Shown one piece after another: positions 34,662-44,523 of a DNA stretch of 64,000 nt. Positions within the stretch are counted from its first letter, which is position 1. The number at the start of each line of letters is the position of its first letter. Source of the DNA: Aliishimia sp045106335 (GTDB lineage Bacteria > Pseudomonadota > Alphaproteobacteria > Rhodobacterales > Rhodobacteraceae); the NCBI GenBank assembly GCA_045106335.1, contig JBGCEM010000043.1:1-64000 (forward strand). Reading direction: 5' to 3'. Made by a program: the position numbers and the translations under genes. The notes under the pieces were generated by a model. The model was not told where the DNA came from and ran no database searches. It was given only the letters and a program-made list of their open reading frames with translations.

Positions 34662-36332
34662 TTAGTGCGCGGGGGTTTTGTCCCAATCTTCCTGTTTCGG
34701 AAGCTGCTCGAACGTGTGCTCGGGCGGTGGCGAGGGCAACGTCCATTCCAGCGTATCTGCGTACTCGTTCCAAGGATTGTTTTCAGTCACTTTCGCGCCG
34801 CGCAGCAACGTGTAAGCAATGATCCCAAAGAAGAAGAGGAAGGATGCAAAGGACAAGTACGCGCCCAGTGACGACCAACCGTTCCAGTAGGCGAATGCTT
34901 CTGGATAGTCGATATAGCGACGTGGCATGCCCTGACGGCCCAAGAAGTGTTGCGGGAAGAATGTCAGGTTGGCACCAATGAACATCATCCAGAAGTGCAA
35001 CTTGCCAGCCCATTCAGGGTACATCCGTCCGGACATCTTCGGCAGGTAGAAATATATGCCAGCAAAGATGGTGAACACCGCGCCCAAGCTCATCACATAG
35101 TGGAAATGCGCCACGACATAATAAGTGTCGTGATAGTACCGGTCCACAGCTGCTTGCGACAACACAATCCCCGTAACACCACCAACGGTGAACAAGAACA
35201 GGAAGCCAAAGGCCCACAGCATTGGTGTTTTGAACTCAACTGAGCCACCCCACATGGTCGCGATCCAACTGAACACCTTCACACCCGTTGGAACGGCAAT
35301 CACCATGGTCGCCAACATAAAATAGGCTTGCTGGTTCAAAGTCATTCCCACCGTGTACATGTGGTGTGCCCACACAACAAAGCCCAAAGCGCCAATCGCG
35401 ATGATCGCCCAAACCATTGGCAAATAGCCAAACACAGGTTTGCGTGAGAACGTCGCAATCACATGGCTAATCAAGCCGAAGCCAGGAAGAATGATGATGT
35501 ACACCTCTGGGTGCCCGAAGAACCACAAGATGTGCTGATACAAGATCGGGTCACCCCCGCCGGCAGGATCAAAGAAGGTAAACCCAAAGTTACGATCCAT
35601 CAACAACATGGTGATCGCGCCTGCCAAAACAGGCAAGGACAACAGAATCAGCCAGGATGTGACAAAGATCGACCAGCTAAACAGCGGCACTTTGAACAAC
35701 GTCATGCCAGGAGCACGCATGTTCAAGAATGTCGTGATCATGTTGATTGCACCCAAAATCGACGAAGCACCTGACACGTGGACCGCGAAAATCGCGAGGT
35801 CCATGGACATGCCTTCTTCATTGGTCGACAGCGGCGGGTACAATACCCAACCCACACCAGATCCAGCTTGACCATTGCCACCGGGTGCCAGGACCGAACA
35901 CACGGCCAACGTGGTTCCGGCCACATACATCCAATAGGACAAGTTGTTCATCCGAGGAAACGCCATATCCGGCGCGCCGATCTGTAACGGCATGAAATAG
36001 TTACCGAATCCGCCGAAAAGGGCAGGGATGACAACGAAGAACATCATCAAAATGCCGTGACCGGTGATCAGCACATTCCACAAATGCCCGTTGGGGGTAC
36101 ATTCAGCAGATGATTGGAACAACCGCGCACCCTCGGCGCACATATATTGCACACCGGGATCTGCCAGTTCCATCCGCATATAGACCGTAAAGGCCACCGA
36201 AATGAAGCCCGCGAAGGCCGAAGTGATCAGGTAAAGAATCCCGATATCTTTGTGGTTTGTGGACATGAACCAACGGACAAAAAAGCTCCGATTGTCTTCA
36301 TGCTCGTGGCCATGAATGGCTGCGTCTGCCAT
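34662..36332 (-). CDS. ctaD: Cytochrome c oxidase subunit I (aa3-type)
   Basis: A 556-residue, 12-helix catalytic subunit of the terminal oxidase. It has the heme and CuB ligand blocks: the helix II heme a His in NVLITGHGILMMFF, WFFGHPEVYIIILPGFG (CuB His and cross-linked Tyr region), VWAHHMYTVGM and the heme His pair region YYVVAHFHYVMS. It opens with MSTNHKDIGILYLITSAFAG. ATG 36332 follows AGGAGG. Other oxidase genes are not adjacent. Confidence 0.97.
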   Translation of the reverse strand: MADAAIHGHEHEDNRSFFVRWFMSTNHKDIGILYLITSAFAGFISVAFTVYMRMELADPGVQYMCAEGARLFQSSAECTPNGHLWNVLITGHGILMMFFVVIPALFGGFGNYFMPLQIGAPDMAFPRMNNLSYWMYVAGTTLAVCSVLAPGGNGQAGSGVGWVLYPPLSTNEEGMSMDLAIFAVHVSGASSILGAINMITTFLNMRAPGMTLFKVPLFSWSIFVTSWLILLSLPVLAGAITMLLMDRNFGFTFFDPAGGGDPILYQHILWFFGHPEVYIIILPGFGLISHVIATFSRKPVFGYLPMVWAIIAIGALGFVVWAHHMYTVGMTLNQQAYFMLATMVIAVPTGVKVFSWIATMWGGSVEFKTPMLWAFGFLFLFTVGGVTGIVLSQAAVDRYYHDTYYVVAHFHYVMSLGAVFTIFAGIYFYLPKMSGRMYPEWAGKLHFWMMFIGANLTFFPQHFLGRQGMPRRYIDYPEAFAYWNGWSSLGAYLSFASFLFFFGIIAYTLLRGAKVTENNPWNEYADTLEWTLPSPPPEHTFEQLPKQEDWDKTPAH

Positions 36333-36579
36333 AAGGCTTGCCTCCTATTGCGCAATGTACCCGCGCCGGATTGGTCCCAGCGCTTTAGTCTGGCTACGTT
36401 CTAAGGGTATAAATCTTACCGTTCAATGGACGATCCCGCGCAAGAGCGGGTTAGATTGTCGCGGGAAAAGGGTTTGGGTCTTGAAAAACGGGGGTGGATT
36501 GCACAATGGTGCACGACACACAGGATATCGGCTGATACAGTGCATGTCTCCGATCCAACCATAATTTAACAAAATTACT

Positions 36580-37239
36580 TTAAGGCGCGTTGCCAAAGAC
36601 CTGATCAAAAGACATTTTCAGGGCTACATCCAAATCATCCATCGTGACCGGATACCCCAAATCTACCAAACTTGTGACGCCGTGCTTGGTAATGCCGCAA
36701 GGTACGATTCCACTAAAATGATCCAGATCCGGTTCCACATTAATCGAGATCCCATGAAAGCTGATCCATTTGCGCAACCGGATGCCAATGGCCGCGATTT
36801 TATCTTCCGCGATGTCGCCCGACAGCGCAGGCGGTTTTTCCGGCCGCTGCACCCACACGCCGACGCGGTCAGGACGGATTAGACCTGTCACGTTGAACTC
36901 AGACAGCGCTAAGATCACCCAAGCTTCCAACTGCTTCACGAATTTTCGCACATCCCGCCCACGTGTGTTCAGATCGAGCATAACATAGACCACCCTTTGC
37001 CCGGGCCCGTGATAGGTATATTGCCCACCTCGTTGTGCAGGAAATACGTCAAATCGGTCTGGATCGGTTAGATCTTCGATCTGTGCCGAGGTGCCTGCGG
37101 TGTAAAGCGGGGGGTGTTCCAACAGCCAAAGCGCCTCGGATGCGCGCCCGGCGGCGATATCTGCCACGCGGGTTTCCATCCGCGCGAGCGCATCAGGATA
37201 GGACACAAGCCCAGGGGTTTGGATCCATTCAACCATCAT
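36580..37239 (-). CDS. lipB: Octanoyl-ACP:protein octanoyltransferase
   Basis: A 219-residue enzyme that transfers octanoate from ACP to lipoyl domains. It shows LLEHPPLYTAG, the RGGQYTYHGPGQRVVYVMLDL block, the conserved lysine region IGIRLRKWISFHGISIN and the catalytic Cys in GIVPCGITKHGVTSL. It starts (ATG 37239 or 37236) directly after the stop of the LytTR gene, so the two are likely co-transcribed. Confidence 0.93.
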   Translation of the reverse strand: MMVEWIQTPGLVSYPDALARMETRVADIAAGRASEALWLLEHPPLYTAGTSAQIEDLTDPDRFDVFPAQRGGQYTYHGPGQRVVYVMLDLNTRGRDVRKFVKQLEAWVILALSEFNVTGLIRPDRVGVWVQRPEKPPALSGDIAEDKIAAIGIRLRKWISFHGISINVEPDLDHFSGIVPCGITKHGVTSLVDLGYPVTMDDLDVALKMSFDQVFGNAP

Positions 37240-38022
37240 TCATCCAGGCAGCAACCCGGCTTGTTTCAAGCGGGGCAAATTGCTGCGCGATACAGGCAGT
37301 GTGCGCCCATCACTTAGGGTCAATGTGGCCTTTCCGGATGCGCGTGCCACGTCCCTGACATGTTGTATTGCGACCCAATGCGAGCGATGAATTTGCAAAC
37401 CTTCGATGGGGTCTGTCTCGGCAATCGCATCGCTAAGACGCATCAAAACCAGCTCGGTTCCGTTTGCAGTTGTGACTTCGACATAGTGATCCACCGAAGA
37501 CATCGACACCAGCGAGCCCCGTTTTGCCAGCGGCAAGCGCACCAGAATCCGTGGGCCGTCAGAGGTATCGGTGGCTTGATTGTCTGCCTCTGAGGCGTCG
37601 GTATTGATCAAAGCTGCCGCCCCCGAAATGACGAATGAGGCGACAAACACATTCCCCGTCAAGATAAACAACCCCATCGTGCTGGGGAAAAATTGAAACA
37701 CGGCAGCATTCAACACAAGGATCTCGGCAGTGATCGCGGTCGCGGTGATCACAGAGGCCAACACGACAATCCCCCAGTCGGAAAGTCTGCCCCGCAACAT
37801 ATCCCAAAGCGCTGCATTCAGGATCGAGCCGGTCAAATATGTCACCACAGCCAGCACGCACCAATAGACCATACGCCCCAGTAAAGGCATCACATCGATT
37901 GTCCCAAAAGGACCGGCCAAGCCCAACAACAATCCCGCCGCCAGAGTGCAAATCCACACTGGTTTCTTGGTGCGAAACGCATGCATTTCACGCTTCGCGA
38001 TTTGCAAAAAGCTGTCTTTCAT
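37240..38022 (-). CDS. Membrane-bound LytTR-family regulator
   Basis: A 260-residue protein with four membrane helices (residues ~20-145) and a C-terminal LytTR DNA-binding domain: SMSSVDHYVEVTTANGTELV, then IHRSHWVAIQHVRDV and PVSRSNLPRLKQAGLL. It lacks a response-regulator receiver domain, so it may sense a membrane or small-molecule signal directly. ATG 38022 with a GGA site is used; GTG 38043 adds seven residues. It sits immediately before lipB. Confidence 0.85.
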   Translation of the reverse strand: MKDSFLQIAKREMHAFRTKKPVWICTLAAGLLLGLAGPFGTIDVMPLLGRMVYWCVLAVVTYLTGSILNAALWDMLRGRLSDWGIVVLASVITATAITAEILVLNAAVFQFFPSTMGLFILTGNVFVASFVISGAAALINTDASEADNQATDTSDGPRILVRLPLAKRGSLVSMSSVDHYVEVTTANGTELVLMRLSDAIAETDPIEGLQIHRSHWVAIQHVRDVARASGKATLTLSDGRTLPVSRSNLPRLKQAGLLPG

Positions 38023-38148
38023 GGAGTTTCCATTGGTGTTCACGTCATGTGCATTGCGCGCCTAGCACGTCTTCGCTTTCAAATGTGCCAGAGCAGCCCC
38101 TTGCAGACAAGAGGTGGCGCAAATGAAAGCAAACATGAAGGAAAGCAA

Positions 38149-38652
38149 ATGTCTTTAGATCCCTTTCTGGCGGCAAGCTGGCAGATTCAAATCCACGTGG
38201 TATTGGCGTTGATCGCGCTTATTCTGGGGCCCGTTGCTTTGTGGCGCAAGCGGCGTGATCGAATGCATAAAATGATTGGATATATCTGGGTGGTGTCGAT
38301 GACGCTCGCGTCTTTGGTCTCTTTTGCTATTCCCAGCCACTTCTCGCCCATTGGGTTTGGCCCGATTCACCTGTTGTCGATCTACGGGCTCAGTGGAATA
38401 TATGTTGCGATGCGTGCGATTTATCGGCGCGACATCAGGCTGCATAAAGAAGTCATGGAAAATCTGTATGTGCGCGGGGTTGCGTTGGCGGGCGCGTTCA
38501 ACTTTTTGCCCGGCCGGACCACGCAGCGTGCCCTGCTGCCGGACACACCTGAACTGGGCTATGTGATTATTGCAGCGGCCCTTATCTGGGCTTTTTTGCC
38601 TATGATCATGGCGGCCCTGCCGAAGCAAAGCTATGCAAAGCGGGATGTTTAA
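38149..38652 (+). CDS. DUF2306 membrane protein
   Basis: A 167-residue four-helix membrane protein with the DUF2306 pattern: QIQIHVVLALIALILGPVAL, RDRMHKMIGYIWVVSM, and HLLSIYGLSGIYVAMRAIYR. ATG 38149 follows AAGGAAAGC at SD distance; the frame opens far earlier at 37981, into the divergent regulator. Function unknown. Confidence 0.8.
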   Translation: MSLDPFLAASWQIQIHVVLALIALILGPVALWRKRRDRMHKMIGYIWVVSMTLASLVSFAIPSHFSPIGFGPIHLLSIYGLSGIYVAMRAIYRRDIRLHKEVMENLYVRGVALAGAFNFLPGRTTQRALLPDTPELGYVIIAAALIWAFLPMIMAALPKQSYAKRDV

Positions 38653-38772
38653 AGGCCCTTGCGGCGGTGCGGATGGACCTCGCAGGGCGAAAAAATCCCC
38701 AAATCACCACGGACTTGCCATGGTTTTGGTCATCTTTGCGGCGAGTACAGCGGTGCTAGTTTGGAGGCTGTG

Positions 38773-39204
38773 ATGCCAAATACCCAATTTGAAGCCAGGA
38801 TTGAGCGCATTCGCGCACGCGAGGCATCTTTGCAAGGCCCCGAGCTGATGGCAGGTGTCGGAGATGTCGGGCACTGTGCGCAACCGGCCGAACAGGTGGT
38901 AAGACCAAAGCCCAAGGCTTCGTTGATCTTGGGGCTGTTAGGGGCGGTTATTGGCGCGCTGGCCTTTGAATACCTGCTTCTTAACCTGGATCTGGATGCC
39001 GTTTTGGCGATGGATTTATCCGATCTTGTTGCTCTGGCCTTGACGACACGCGGCGTGGGGCTCAGTGCGTCAATCTTGCTGATATGCCTATGCCTGTCGT
39101 TTTACAGTGTGTTACGCGGGCCAAAATCTTGGCGGATCATGAGCCTAAGTTGCAGCGCTATGGGCGGGGCGATGGGGGTCGGATTGACTGCGCTGTTTGG
39201 TTAG
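38773..39204 (+). CDS. Small membrane protein, hypothetical
   Basis: A 143-residue protein with a hydrophilic N-terminal 50 residues (RIERIRAREASLQGPELM) and three likely membrane helices (SLILGLLGAVIGALAFEYLL; ASILLICLCLSFY; CSAMGGAMGVGLTALFG). No family recognised. ATG 38773 is supported by TTGGAGG seven bases upstream. It ends four bases inside the convergent TPR-like gene. Confidence 0.7.
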   Translation: MPNTQFEARIERIRAREASLQGPELMAGVGDVGHCAQPAEQVVRPKPKASLILGLLGAVIGALAFEYLLLNLDLDAVLAMDLSDLVALALTTRGVGLSASILLICLCLSFYSVLRGPKSWRIMSLSCSAMGGAMGVGLTALFG

Positions 39205-40826
39205 TTGGTTGCCCGACACAGACAACTGGCCCGAATGACAATATCCGCGCGTGCGGCGGCCTGATCCAGCAAAGCTTTGATATGGGGGCGTTCGACATGC
39301 TCACCCCGCGTCACCAAACATTCATACAGCCCTTGCAACGCCCACACATTGCGCGGGTTTTGACAGGGCCGGGGCAGGGTAGGATCAAACCCCAAATCAG
39401 CGCGATAGACTGCCTCGGCCTCGGCCATGTGCCCTGCATCCATTAACAAGGCCCCCAAGGCATGGCGGGTCGGCAGCGGCCAAGCCCAAGGTTCTTCATA
39501 CAGCAACCCATCATCGCAATGCACCGCTTGGCGCAAATGATCCAAACCTTCGTCTTTTGCGCCAGATTTGAACATGACCTCGCCCCACATCATATGATGC
39601 GCCAACTCCAACACATCGCGCGCTTTGTTTTGAAACAATTGGCGCTCTTCCGGGATTGCTGCAAAAGCGATTTCAAACGCGGCGGCCTCTTTGCGGGCCT
39701 GCGCCTCATGGCCTAAATTGGCAAAAGCAATGGCGCGTGCATACAGCACCAGGGCATGGGTCACCGCATAAAGTTGGGTGTCTACGGGGATCGGTTCGTG
39801 CAAGATGTCCTGCCACATCCCAAACCGGATCAGTACATGAGACTTCGTGGCAACAAACGTTTCAAACAGATCAGGATAAACGCGCACAACCTCATCAGGT
39901 ACCTCGGCGCGCAACCGGTCCGCGATTTCCAACGCAGCTGCCCGCTGGCCCAAAAACATCGCCCCATACAGCGCGAAATGCAGGTTATGAATGCGATAAA
40001 GGGCGTAGAAATTCGCACCCCCGGCATATGATTTGAAAGTCTTATCTACCTCGGCCGCCGCCAAATTGCGCGCCACAACTGTTTGATAATCGCCACATAA
40101 TACATCAATATGCGTGCCCATATGCACCAAATGTCCCGCATCTGGGGCCAGCCCGGTCAAACGATCCCCGTGCCGCAGCGCAAGTTCGGGGGTGGGCGAC
40201 ATCTCCATCAGGTGAATATACATGTGCAACAGGCCCGGATGATGCCATGCGGCATCGCGCTTGAAGGCCGTTTCTAACACAGACTGCGCTTCAACTGCGC
40301 TGCCCTTGGGGTTGGGACAGCCTTTCCAGAAATCCCACAAGCGCCATGGCGTGCGGTTCATCAAACTTTCCGCAAAGATCGACGTGATATCCAGATCCTC
40401 GGGCCAACGGGCATGCACATCGCGCATCGCATCGGCAAAGCCGTCGGCATAGGGCTGGAAGTCTTCAACGTCAGGATCGTCGGGAATGCGGTGGGACAAA
40501 GCGTGTAGCAAGGCAATGTCTTGGGGCGTTTGGGCCACAGCCAGCCCAGACTTTATCGCCGAATTTGATCGCGTGATGCAGGGAGCCTTTTCGCGGGGGT
40601 CAAAAATCTCCCAAGGTTTGTTATAATTCGGCCCTAAAGCATAAGCGATGCCCCAATGCGCCATGGCACAGCTGGGATCGGCGGCCAAAGTCCGCTCAAG
40701 ACACGCAATGGCCTCTTCGTGGTTGAATCCATACAGCCACACCATCGCGCGATCAAACCAGATCTGTGCATCCGGCTTGTCGGTTACAGGGCGCGAATAA
40801 GTCCCAAGATCAAAAGGATAATTCAT
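39201..40826 (-). CDS. TPR-repeat-like protein
   Basis: A 541-residue, probably cytoplasmic protein with tetratricopeptide-type pairs, clearest near the N-terminus (WFDRAMVWLYGFNHEEAIAC, LERTLAADPSCAMAHWGIAY) and C-terminus (LGALLMDAGHMAEAEAVYRA). The central part has HPGLLHMYIHLMEMS. No signal peptide. Function unknown. It precedes (in gene direction follows) the ABC transporter block. Confidence 0.75.
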   Translation of the reverse strand: MNYPFDLGTYSRPVTDKPDAQIWFDRAMVWLYGFNHEEAIACLERTLAADPSCAMAHWGIAYALGPNYNKPWEIFDPREKAPCITRSNSAIKSGLAVAQTPQDIALLHALSHRIPDDPDVEDFQPYADGFADAMRDVHARWPEDLDITSIFAESLMNRTPWRLWDFWKGCPNPKGSAVEAQSVLETAFKRDAAWHHPGLLHMYIHLMEMSPTPELALRHGDRLTGLAPDAGHLVHMGTHIDVLCGDYQTVVARNLAAAEVDKTFKSYAGGANFYALYRIHNLHFALYGAMFLGQRAAALEIADRLRAEVPDEVVRVYPDLFETFVATKSHVLIRFGMWQDILHEPIPVDTQLYAVTHALVLYARAIAFANLGHEAQARKEAAAFEIAFAAIPEERQLFQNKARDVLELAHHMMWGEVMFKSGAKDEGLDHLRQAVHCDDGLLYEEPWAWPLPTRHALGALLMDAGHMAEAEAVYRADLGFDPTLPRPCQNPRNVWALQGLYECLVTRGEHVERPHIKALLDQAAARADIVIRASCLCRATN

Positions 40827-40855
40827 ACACGCCTGCCAGTTCGGACTGCTTGGAT

Positions 40856-42940
40856 CTACTCTGCCGCGATTTTGATCACCGGCTCCATCTGGTCCAGCTG
40901 ATCATCGGGCAAATGGCACTTGATCTGATGCCCGCCCTCCAACATGCGCACCGGCGGAACTTGTGTTTCGCACAACCCGCCCGTGACCTTGTCTTTCCAA
41001 CGGCAGCGCGTCTGGAACGGGCAACCAGGGGGCGGGCTCATGGCCGATGGGATATCGCCTTCAAGCACGATATGTTGCTTCTCAATTGAGGTGTCCGCAA
41101 TAGGGACAGCCGACAGCAATGCCTCGGTATAAGGATGATAGGGCGGCGAGAACACCTGATCCGTATCGCCCAATTCAACCACATGGCCCAAATACATGAC
41201 CATCACGCGGTCACTGAGATAGCGCACAATCGACAGATCATGGCTGATGAACAAAAGCGTCGTTTTTTCGTTGCGCTGAATTTCCATCAACAAATCCGTG
41301 ACCGCCGCCTGCACCGAAACATCCAACGCCGACACCGGCTCATCCGCCACAACAATGCGCGCATCCCCGGCAAACGCGCGCGCAATCCCAACGCGCTGCT
41401 TTTGACCACCTGACAATTGGCGTGGCATTCGATCCGCAAAAGCCCGCGGCAGCTTCACAAGATCCAGCAATTCCAACATACGTTTGCGCCGATCCGCATC
41501 AGAGTTGCCGACCTGAAAGATTTCTAACGCGCGCATAATTTGGCGGCCCACTGTCATCGACGGGTTCAGCGTATCGAACGGGTTCTGAAACACCATCTGC
41601 ACATCCGCCACCGTTTTGGTATCGCGCGCCTCAATCGGGATGGCTTCGATGGATTGATTGTCCAACAAAATCTGCCCATCGGTGGCCGTTTCCAACCCCA
41701 TCAAGACCTTGGCCAGCGTCGACTTACCACAACCGGACTCGCCAACAATCGCCAAAGTCTCAGATTCGCGGGCCTCAAAGGACAACGTCTCATTGGCCTT
41801 CACAACCTTCTTTTCGCCCCCGCTAAACAACGCACTGGCCGCAACCTCATAATACTTCTTTAGACTGTCGACTTTCAAAATAACCTTGCCAGGCTTGGTC
41901 TTTTCAGCCGTCTTGGCCACCTGCAAAGGCGCGTCCCAGTCGATCTCCTCAAACCGCAAACAGCGTGAATTGTGCCGATCATCTCCCTCAATCGCCGCCA
42001 TCGCGATCGCGTCCCCGCCATTGCAACGCCCTTCTTGGAAATAGTCACAACGCGGCCCAAAATTACACCCCGGCGGGCGCTCATGGGGCAGGGGGAAATT
42101 GCCTGGAATCGCCACCAAAGGCCGTGCATTCTTGTCCGCACCCGGCAGCGGGATCGAGCGGAACAGAGCCTGCGTGTAAGGATGCTGCATCTTGTCAAAC
42201 ACATCCTCAATAGACCCCGTCTCAACGGCCTCACCAGAATACATCACGCAAATCCGATCACAGGTTTCCAGCACCAAACCCAGATTGTGGCTGATAAACA
42301 GCATCGAAGTGCCGTATTTCTTGCCCAGATCCTTGACCAATTCAACAACAGCCGCCTCAACAGTCACATCCAATGCGGTCGTCGGCTCATCCAAGATCAG
42401 CAAAGACGGCTCAGACATTAAAGCCATCGCAATCACGATCCGCTGCTGCTGGCCACCCGACAACTGATGGGGAAAGGAATTCAGAATCCGCGCCGGATCT
42501 GGCAGTTTTACATCCGTCACCACCTGCAAAGCCCGCGCATAGGCGTCTTTCTCATTCAAACCCTGATGGATCATCGGCACTTCCATCAATTGCTTACCGA
42601 TCTTCATGGCCGGGTTCAAAGAGGCCATCGGCTCTTGATAAATCATCGCAATTTCCGACCCACGGATTGCACGCAACTCATCCATGCTCATCTTGCCCAG
42701 ATCTTGACCCTTAAACTTGATCGATCCCCCAACAATCCGACCATTCACGCCCAAATCCTGCATGACCCCTAAAGCCACCGTCGACTTGCCACAGCCAGAT
42801 TCTCCAACCAAACCCACCGCTTCGCCGGGCTGCACTTCTACCGAAAAATCCATGACCGCAGGAATTTCGCGCAACCGCGTGAAAAACGAGATCGACAAAC
42901 TCTCAATCTCAAGGATCGGCCCTTCATAATCCTGTGCCAT
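40856..42940 (-). CDS. Dipeptide/oligopeptide-type ABC transporter, double ATPase
   Basis: A 694-residue fusion of two Opp/Dpp-type ATPases. Each half has a P-loop (GLVGESGCGKSTVALG; AIVGESGCGKSTLAKV), a signature (LSGGQQQRIVIA; LSGGQKQRVGIA), Walker B and the C-terminal oligopeptide domain. Those domains carry cysteine sets (PPGCNFGPRCDYFQEGRCNG; PPGCPFQTRCRWKDK) like the DppD cluster region. Such fusions replace separate D and F subunits. ATG 42940 follows AAGGAGACG; the frame opens to 42985. Downstream of both permease genes in the operon. Confidence 0.92.
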   Translation of the reverse strand: MAQDYEGPILEIESLSISFFTRLREIPAVMDFSVEVQPGEAVGLVGESGCGKSTVALGVMQDLGVNGRIVGGSIKFKGQDLGKMSMDELRAIRGSEIAMIYQEPMASLNPAMKIGKQLMEVPMIHQGLNEKDAYARALQVVTDVKLPDPARILNSFPHQLSGGQQQRIVIAMALMSEPSLLILDEPTTALDVTVEAAVVELVKDLGKKYGTSMLFISHNLGLVLETCDRICVMYSGEAVETGSIEDVFDKMQHPYTQALFRSIPLPGADKNARPLVAIPGNFPLPHERPPGCNFGPRCDYFQEGRCNGGDAIAMAAIEGDDRHNSRCLRFEEIDWDAPLQVAKTAEKTKPGKVILKVDSLKKYYEVAASALFSGGEKKVVKANETLSFEARESETLAIVGESGCGKSTLAKVLMGLETATDGQILLDNQSIEAIPIEARDTKTVADVQMVFQNPFDTLNPSMTVGRQIMRALEIFQVGNSDADRRKRMLELLDLVKLPRAFADRMPRQLSGGQKQRVGIARAFAGDARIVVADEPVSALDVSVQAAVTDLLMEIQRNEKTTLLFISHDLSIVRYLSDRVMVMYLGHVVELGDTDQVFSPPYHPYTEALLSAVPIADTSIEKQHIVLEGDIPSAMSPPPGCPFQTRCRWKDKVTGGLCETQVPPVRMLEGGHQIKCHLPDDQLDQMEPVIKIAAE

Positions 42941-42980
42941 ATCTTCGTCTCCTTGTTGAGCCCAAGCGCGTAAATCCGCG

Positions 42981-43024
42981 TTCACTTAGCTCTAAAAACT
43001 CCGGGGTCCGGGGCAGCGCCCCGG
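42981..43024 (+). repeat. Dispersed intergenic repeat, copy D, with GC hairpin
   Basis: TTCACTTAGC then a diverged A-rich part and ACTCCGGGG, followed by a 7-bp stem CCGGGGC (43008-43014) / GCCCCGG (43018-43024). It lies in the gap inside the ABC operon, between long permease and ATPase genes, in the opposite orientation to them. Confidence 0.65.
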
Positions 43025-43038
43025 TCCGATCCCATCCA

Positions 43039-44508
43039 TCAGTCCTTCAGACTTTCTTCGCGCAACCCATCAGCCAAGAGGTTCAACCCCAAAACCAAGG
43101 TCAGCAGCGCCACAGCCGGGGCTATCGCCGCATGCGGATACGCACTCAGCAAACGACGCCCCGCGTTGATCGTCGTGCCCCAATCGGGGCTCTCGGATTG
43201 CAAACCCAGTCCAAAAAAGCCCAAAGTTCCCAAAAGGATGGTTGTATAGCCAATGCGCAAACAGAAATCCACGATCAGCGGTCCCCGCGCATTGGGCAGA
43301 ATTTCCCACAACATAATATACCAAGGTCCCTCGCCCCGTGTCTGGGCCGCCGCCACATAGTCGCGGGTTTTGATGTCCAGCGTCAGGCCCCGCACAATCC
43401 GAAACACAGTGGGCGCATTCACAAAGACCACCGACACAAACACCAGTAGTATCGCCGGATCGGGGTTAATTCCGTCCAGCCAAGTGGGCAGTCCTGGCAG
43501 CTGAAAATTGGGTGAATTGATCAAATATCCGTCTTCGGTATTCAGCGACAGATATCCCCATAAAAGCACACTCAAAACAACCACCAGCAAAGGTGTGCGC
43601 ACGGCAGGTTGCGTCGAATAGCGCGAATTTAGCAAAATGCCGACAAAGATAACTGGGAACAGAAACAGCACCATGCCCATGATTGCAGGCACGCCGGCGA
43701 TTTTGATTTCCGGCGTAACCAACAAGTAGAACAGCAAGATCACAGGGAAGGCCAAAATCAGGTTGGCGAGAAAACTCAAGACTACATCCAAACGCCCGCC
43801 ATAATAGCCAGCGGGCAATCCCAGAATGATCCCTGCCAAAAATGCAAACAACGTCGCCAGCGGCGCGATCTGGATGACCAGCCATGCCCCCGCGATGATG
43901 CGGCTGAAGATGTCGCGCGCCAAGTTGTCACCGCCCAACAGATACCAGGCATACTCCCCGTCCTCAGCCCCGCGCATTGGCGTTCCAGGCACTTTGTTTT
44001 TCATGCCCGATACTTGCGACAGCGGGTCATGGGTGATCAACAAATCTGCCGCCCCTAAGATCCCGACAAATACCCAGAACATCACCAGTGCAAAACCGAC
44101 CATGCCAACAGTGCTGTCAAACAATTTGCCATAAAGCCCCAGGCGGCGCTTGAACTTGATTGACAGAGCAAACAGCACCACCAAGCAAATCCAGACGGGG
44201 ATCAATTGACGGCTCATGCCCCCAACGATGCCAGCGCCCCCTGCGCCCAAGACGGCCCCAAGGATTACATAGATTAAAAGTGCTAAGATGGTCAGCGCCA
44301 CAAGCCCCATCGTCACCTTTGAGGATAGTCCATAGGGCCCGCGTGCAGCTGCAATAGATCCGTCGGCGTTCACTTCGATGCGCCCGGATGGGGCAAGGAT
44401 GCTAAGGACGATTTGCACCACTGCGGCGACGAACAAAAGCCCCGCCAAACCCAGAAAAATGGGGTCTAAAACACTGCCCAACGGGCCGGTCCATGTCAGT
44501 TGTTCCAT
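43039..44508 (-). CDS. ABC transporter permease (DppC-like, elongated)
   Basis: A 489-residue permease, longer than usual for DppC (about 300). The permease core is present: DNLARDIFSRIIAGAWLVIQ, the LTLDIKTRDYVAAAQTRGEG coupling motif with ILPNARGPLI, and TILLGTLGFFGLGLQ. Two things lengthen it: an N-terminal ~130 residues with extra helices, and a ~100-residue insert between the early core helices and the coupling motif containing TEDGYLINSPNFQLPGLPTW. Confidence 0.88.
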   Translation of the reverse strand: MEQLTWTGPLGSVLDPIFLGLAGLLFVAAVVQIVLSILAPSGRIEVNADGSIAAARGPYGLSSKVTMGLVALTILALLIYVILGAVLGAGGAGIVGGMSRQLIPVWICLVVLFALSIKFKRRLGLYGKLFDSTVGMVGFALVMFWVFVGILGAADLLITHDPLSQVSGMKNKVPGTPMRGAEDGEYAWYLLGGDNLARDIFSRIIAGAWLVIQIAPLATLFAFLAGIILGLPAGYYGGRLDVVLSFLANLILAFPVILLFYLLVTPEIKIAGVPAIMGMVLFLFPVIFVGILLNSRYSTQPAVRTPLLVVVLSVLLWGYLSLNTEDGYLINSPNFQLPGLPTWLDGINPDPAILLVFVSVVFVNAPTVFRIVRGLTLDIKTRDYVAAAQTRGEGPWYIMLWEILPNARGPLIVDFCLRIGYTTILLGTLGFFGLGLQSESPDWGTTINAGRRLLSAYPHAAIAPAVALLTLVLGLNLLADGLREESLKD

Positions 44509-44523
44509 GTGCTCAGCCCTGCC

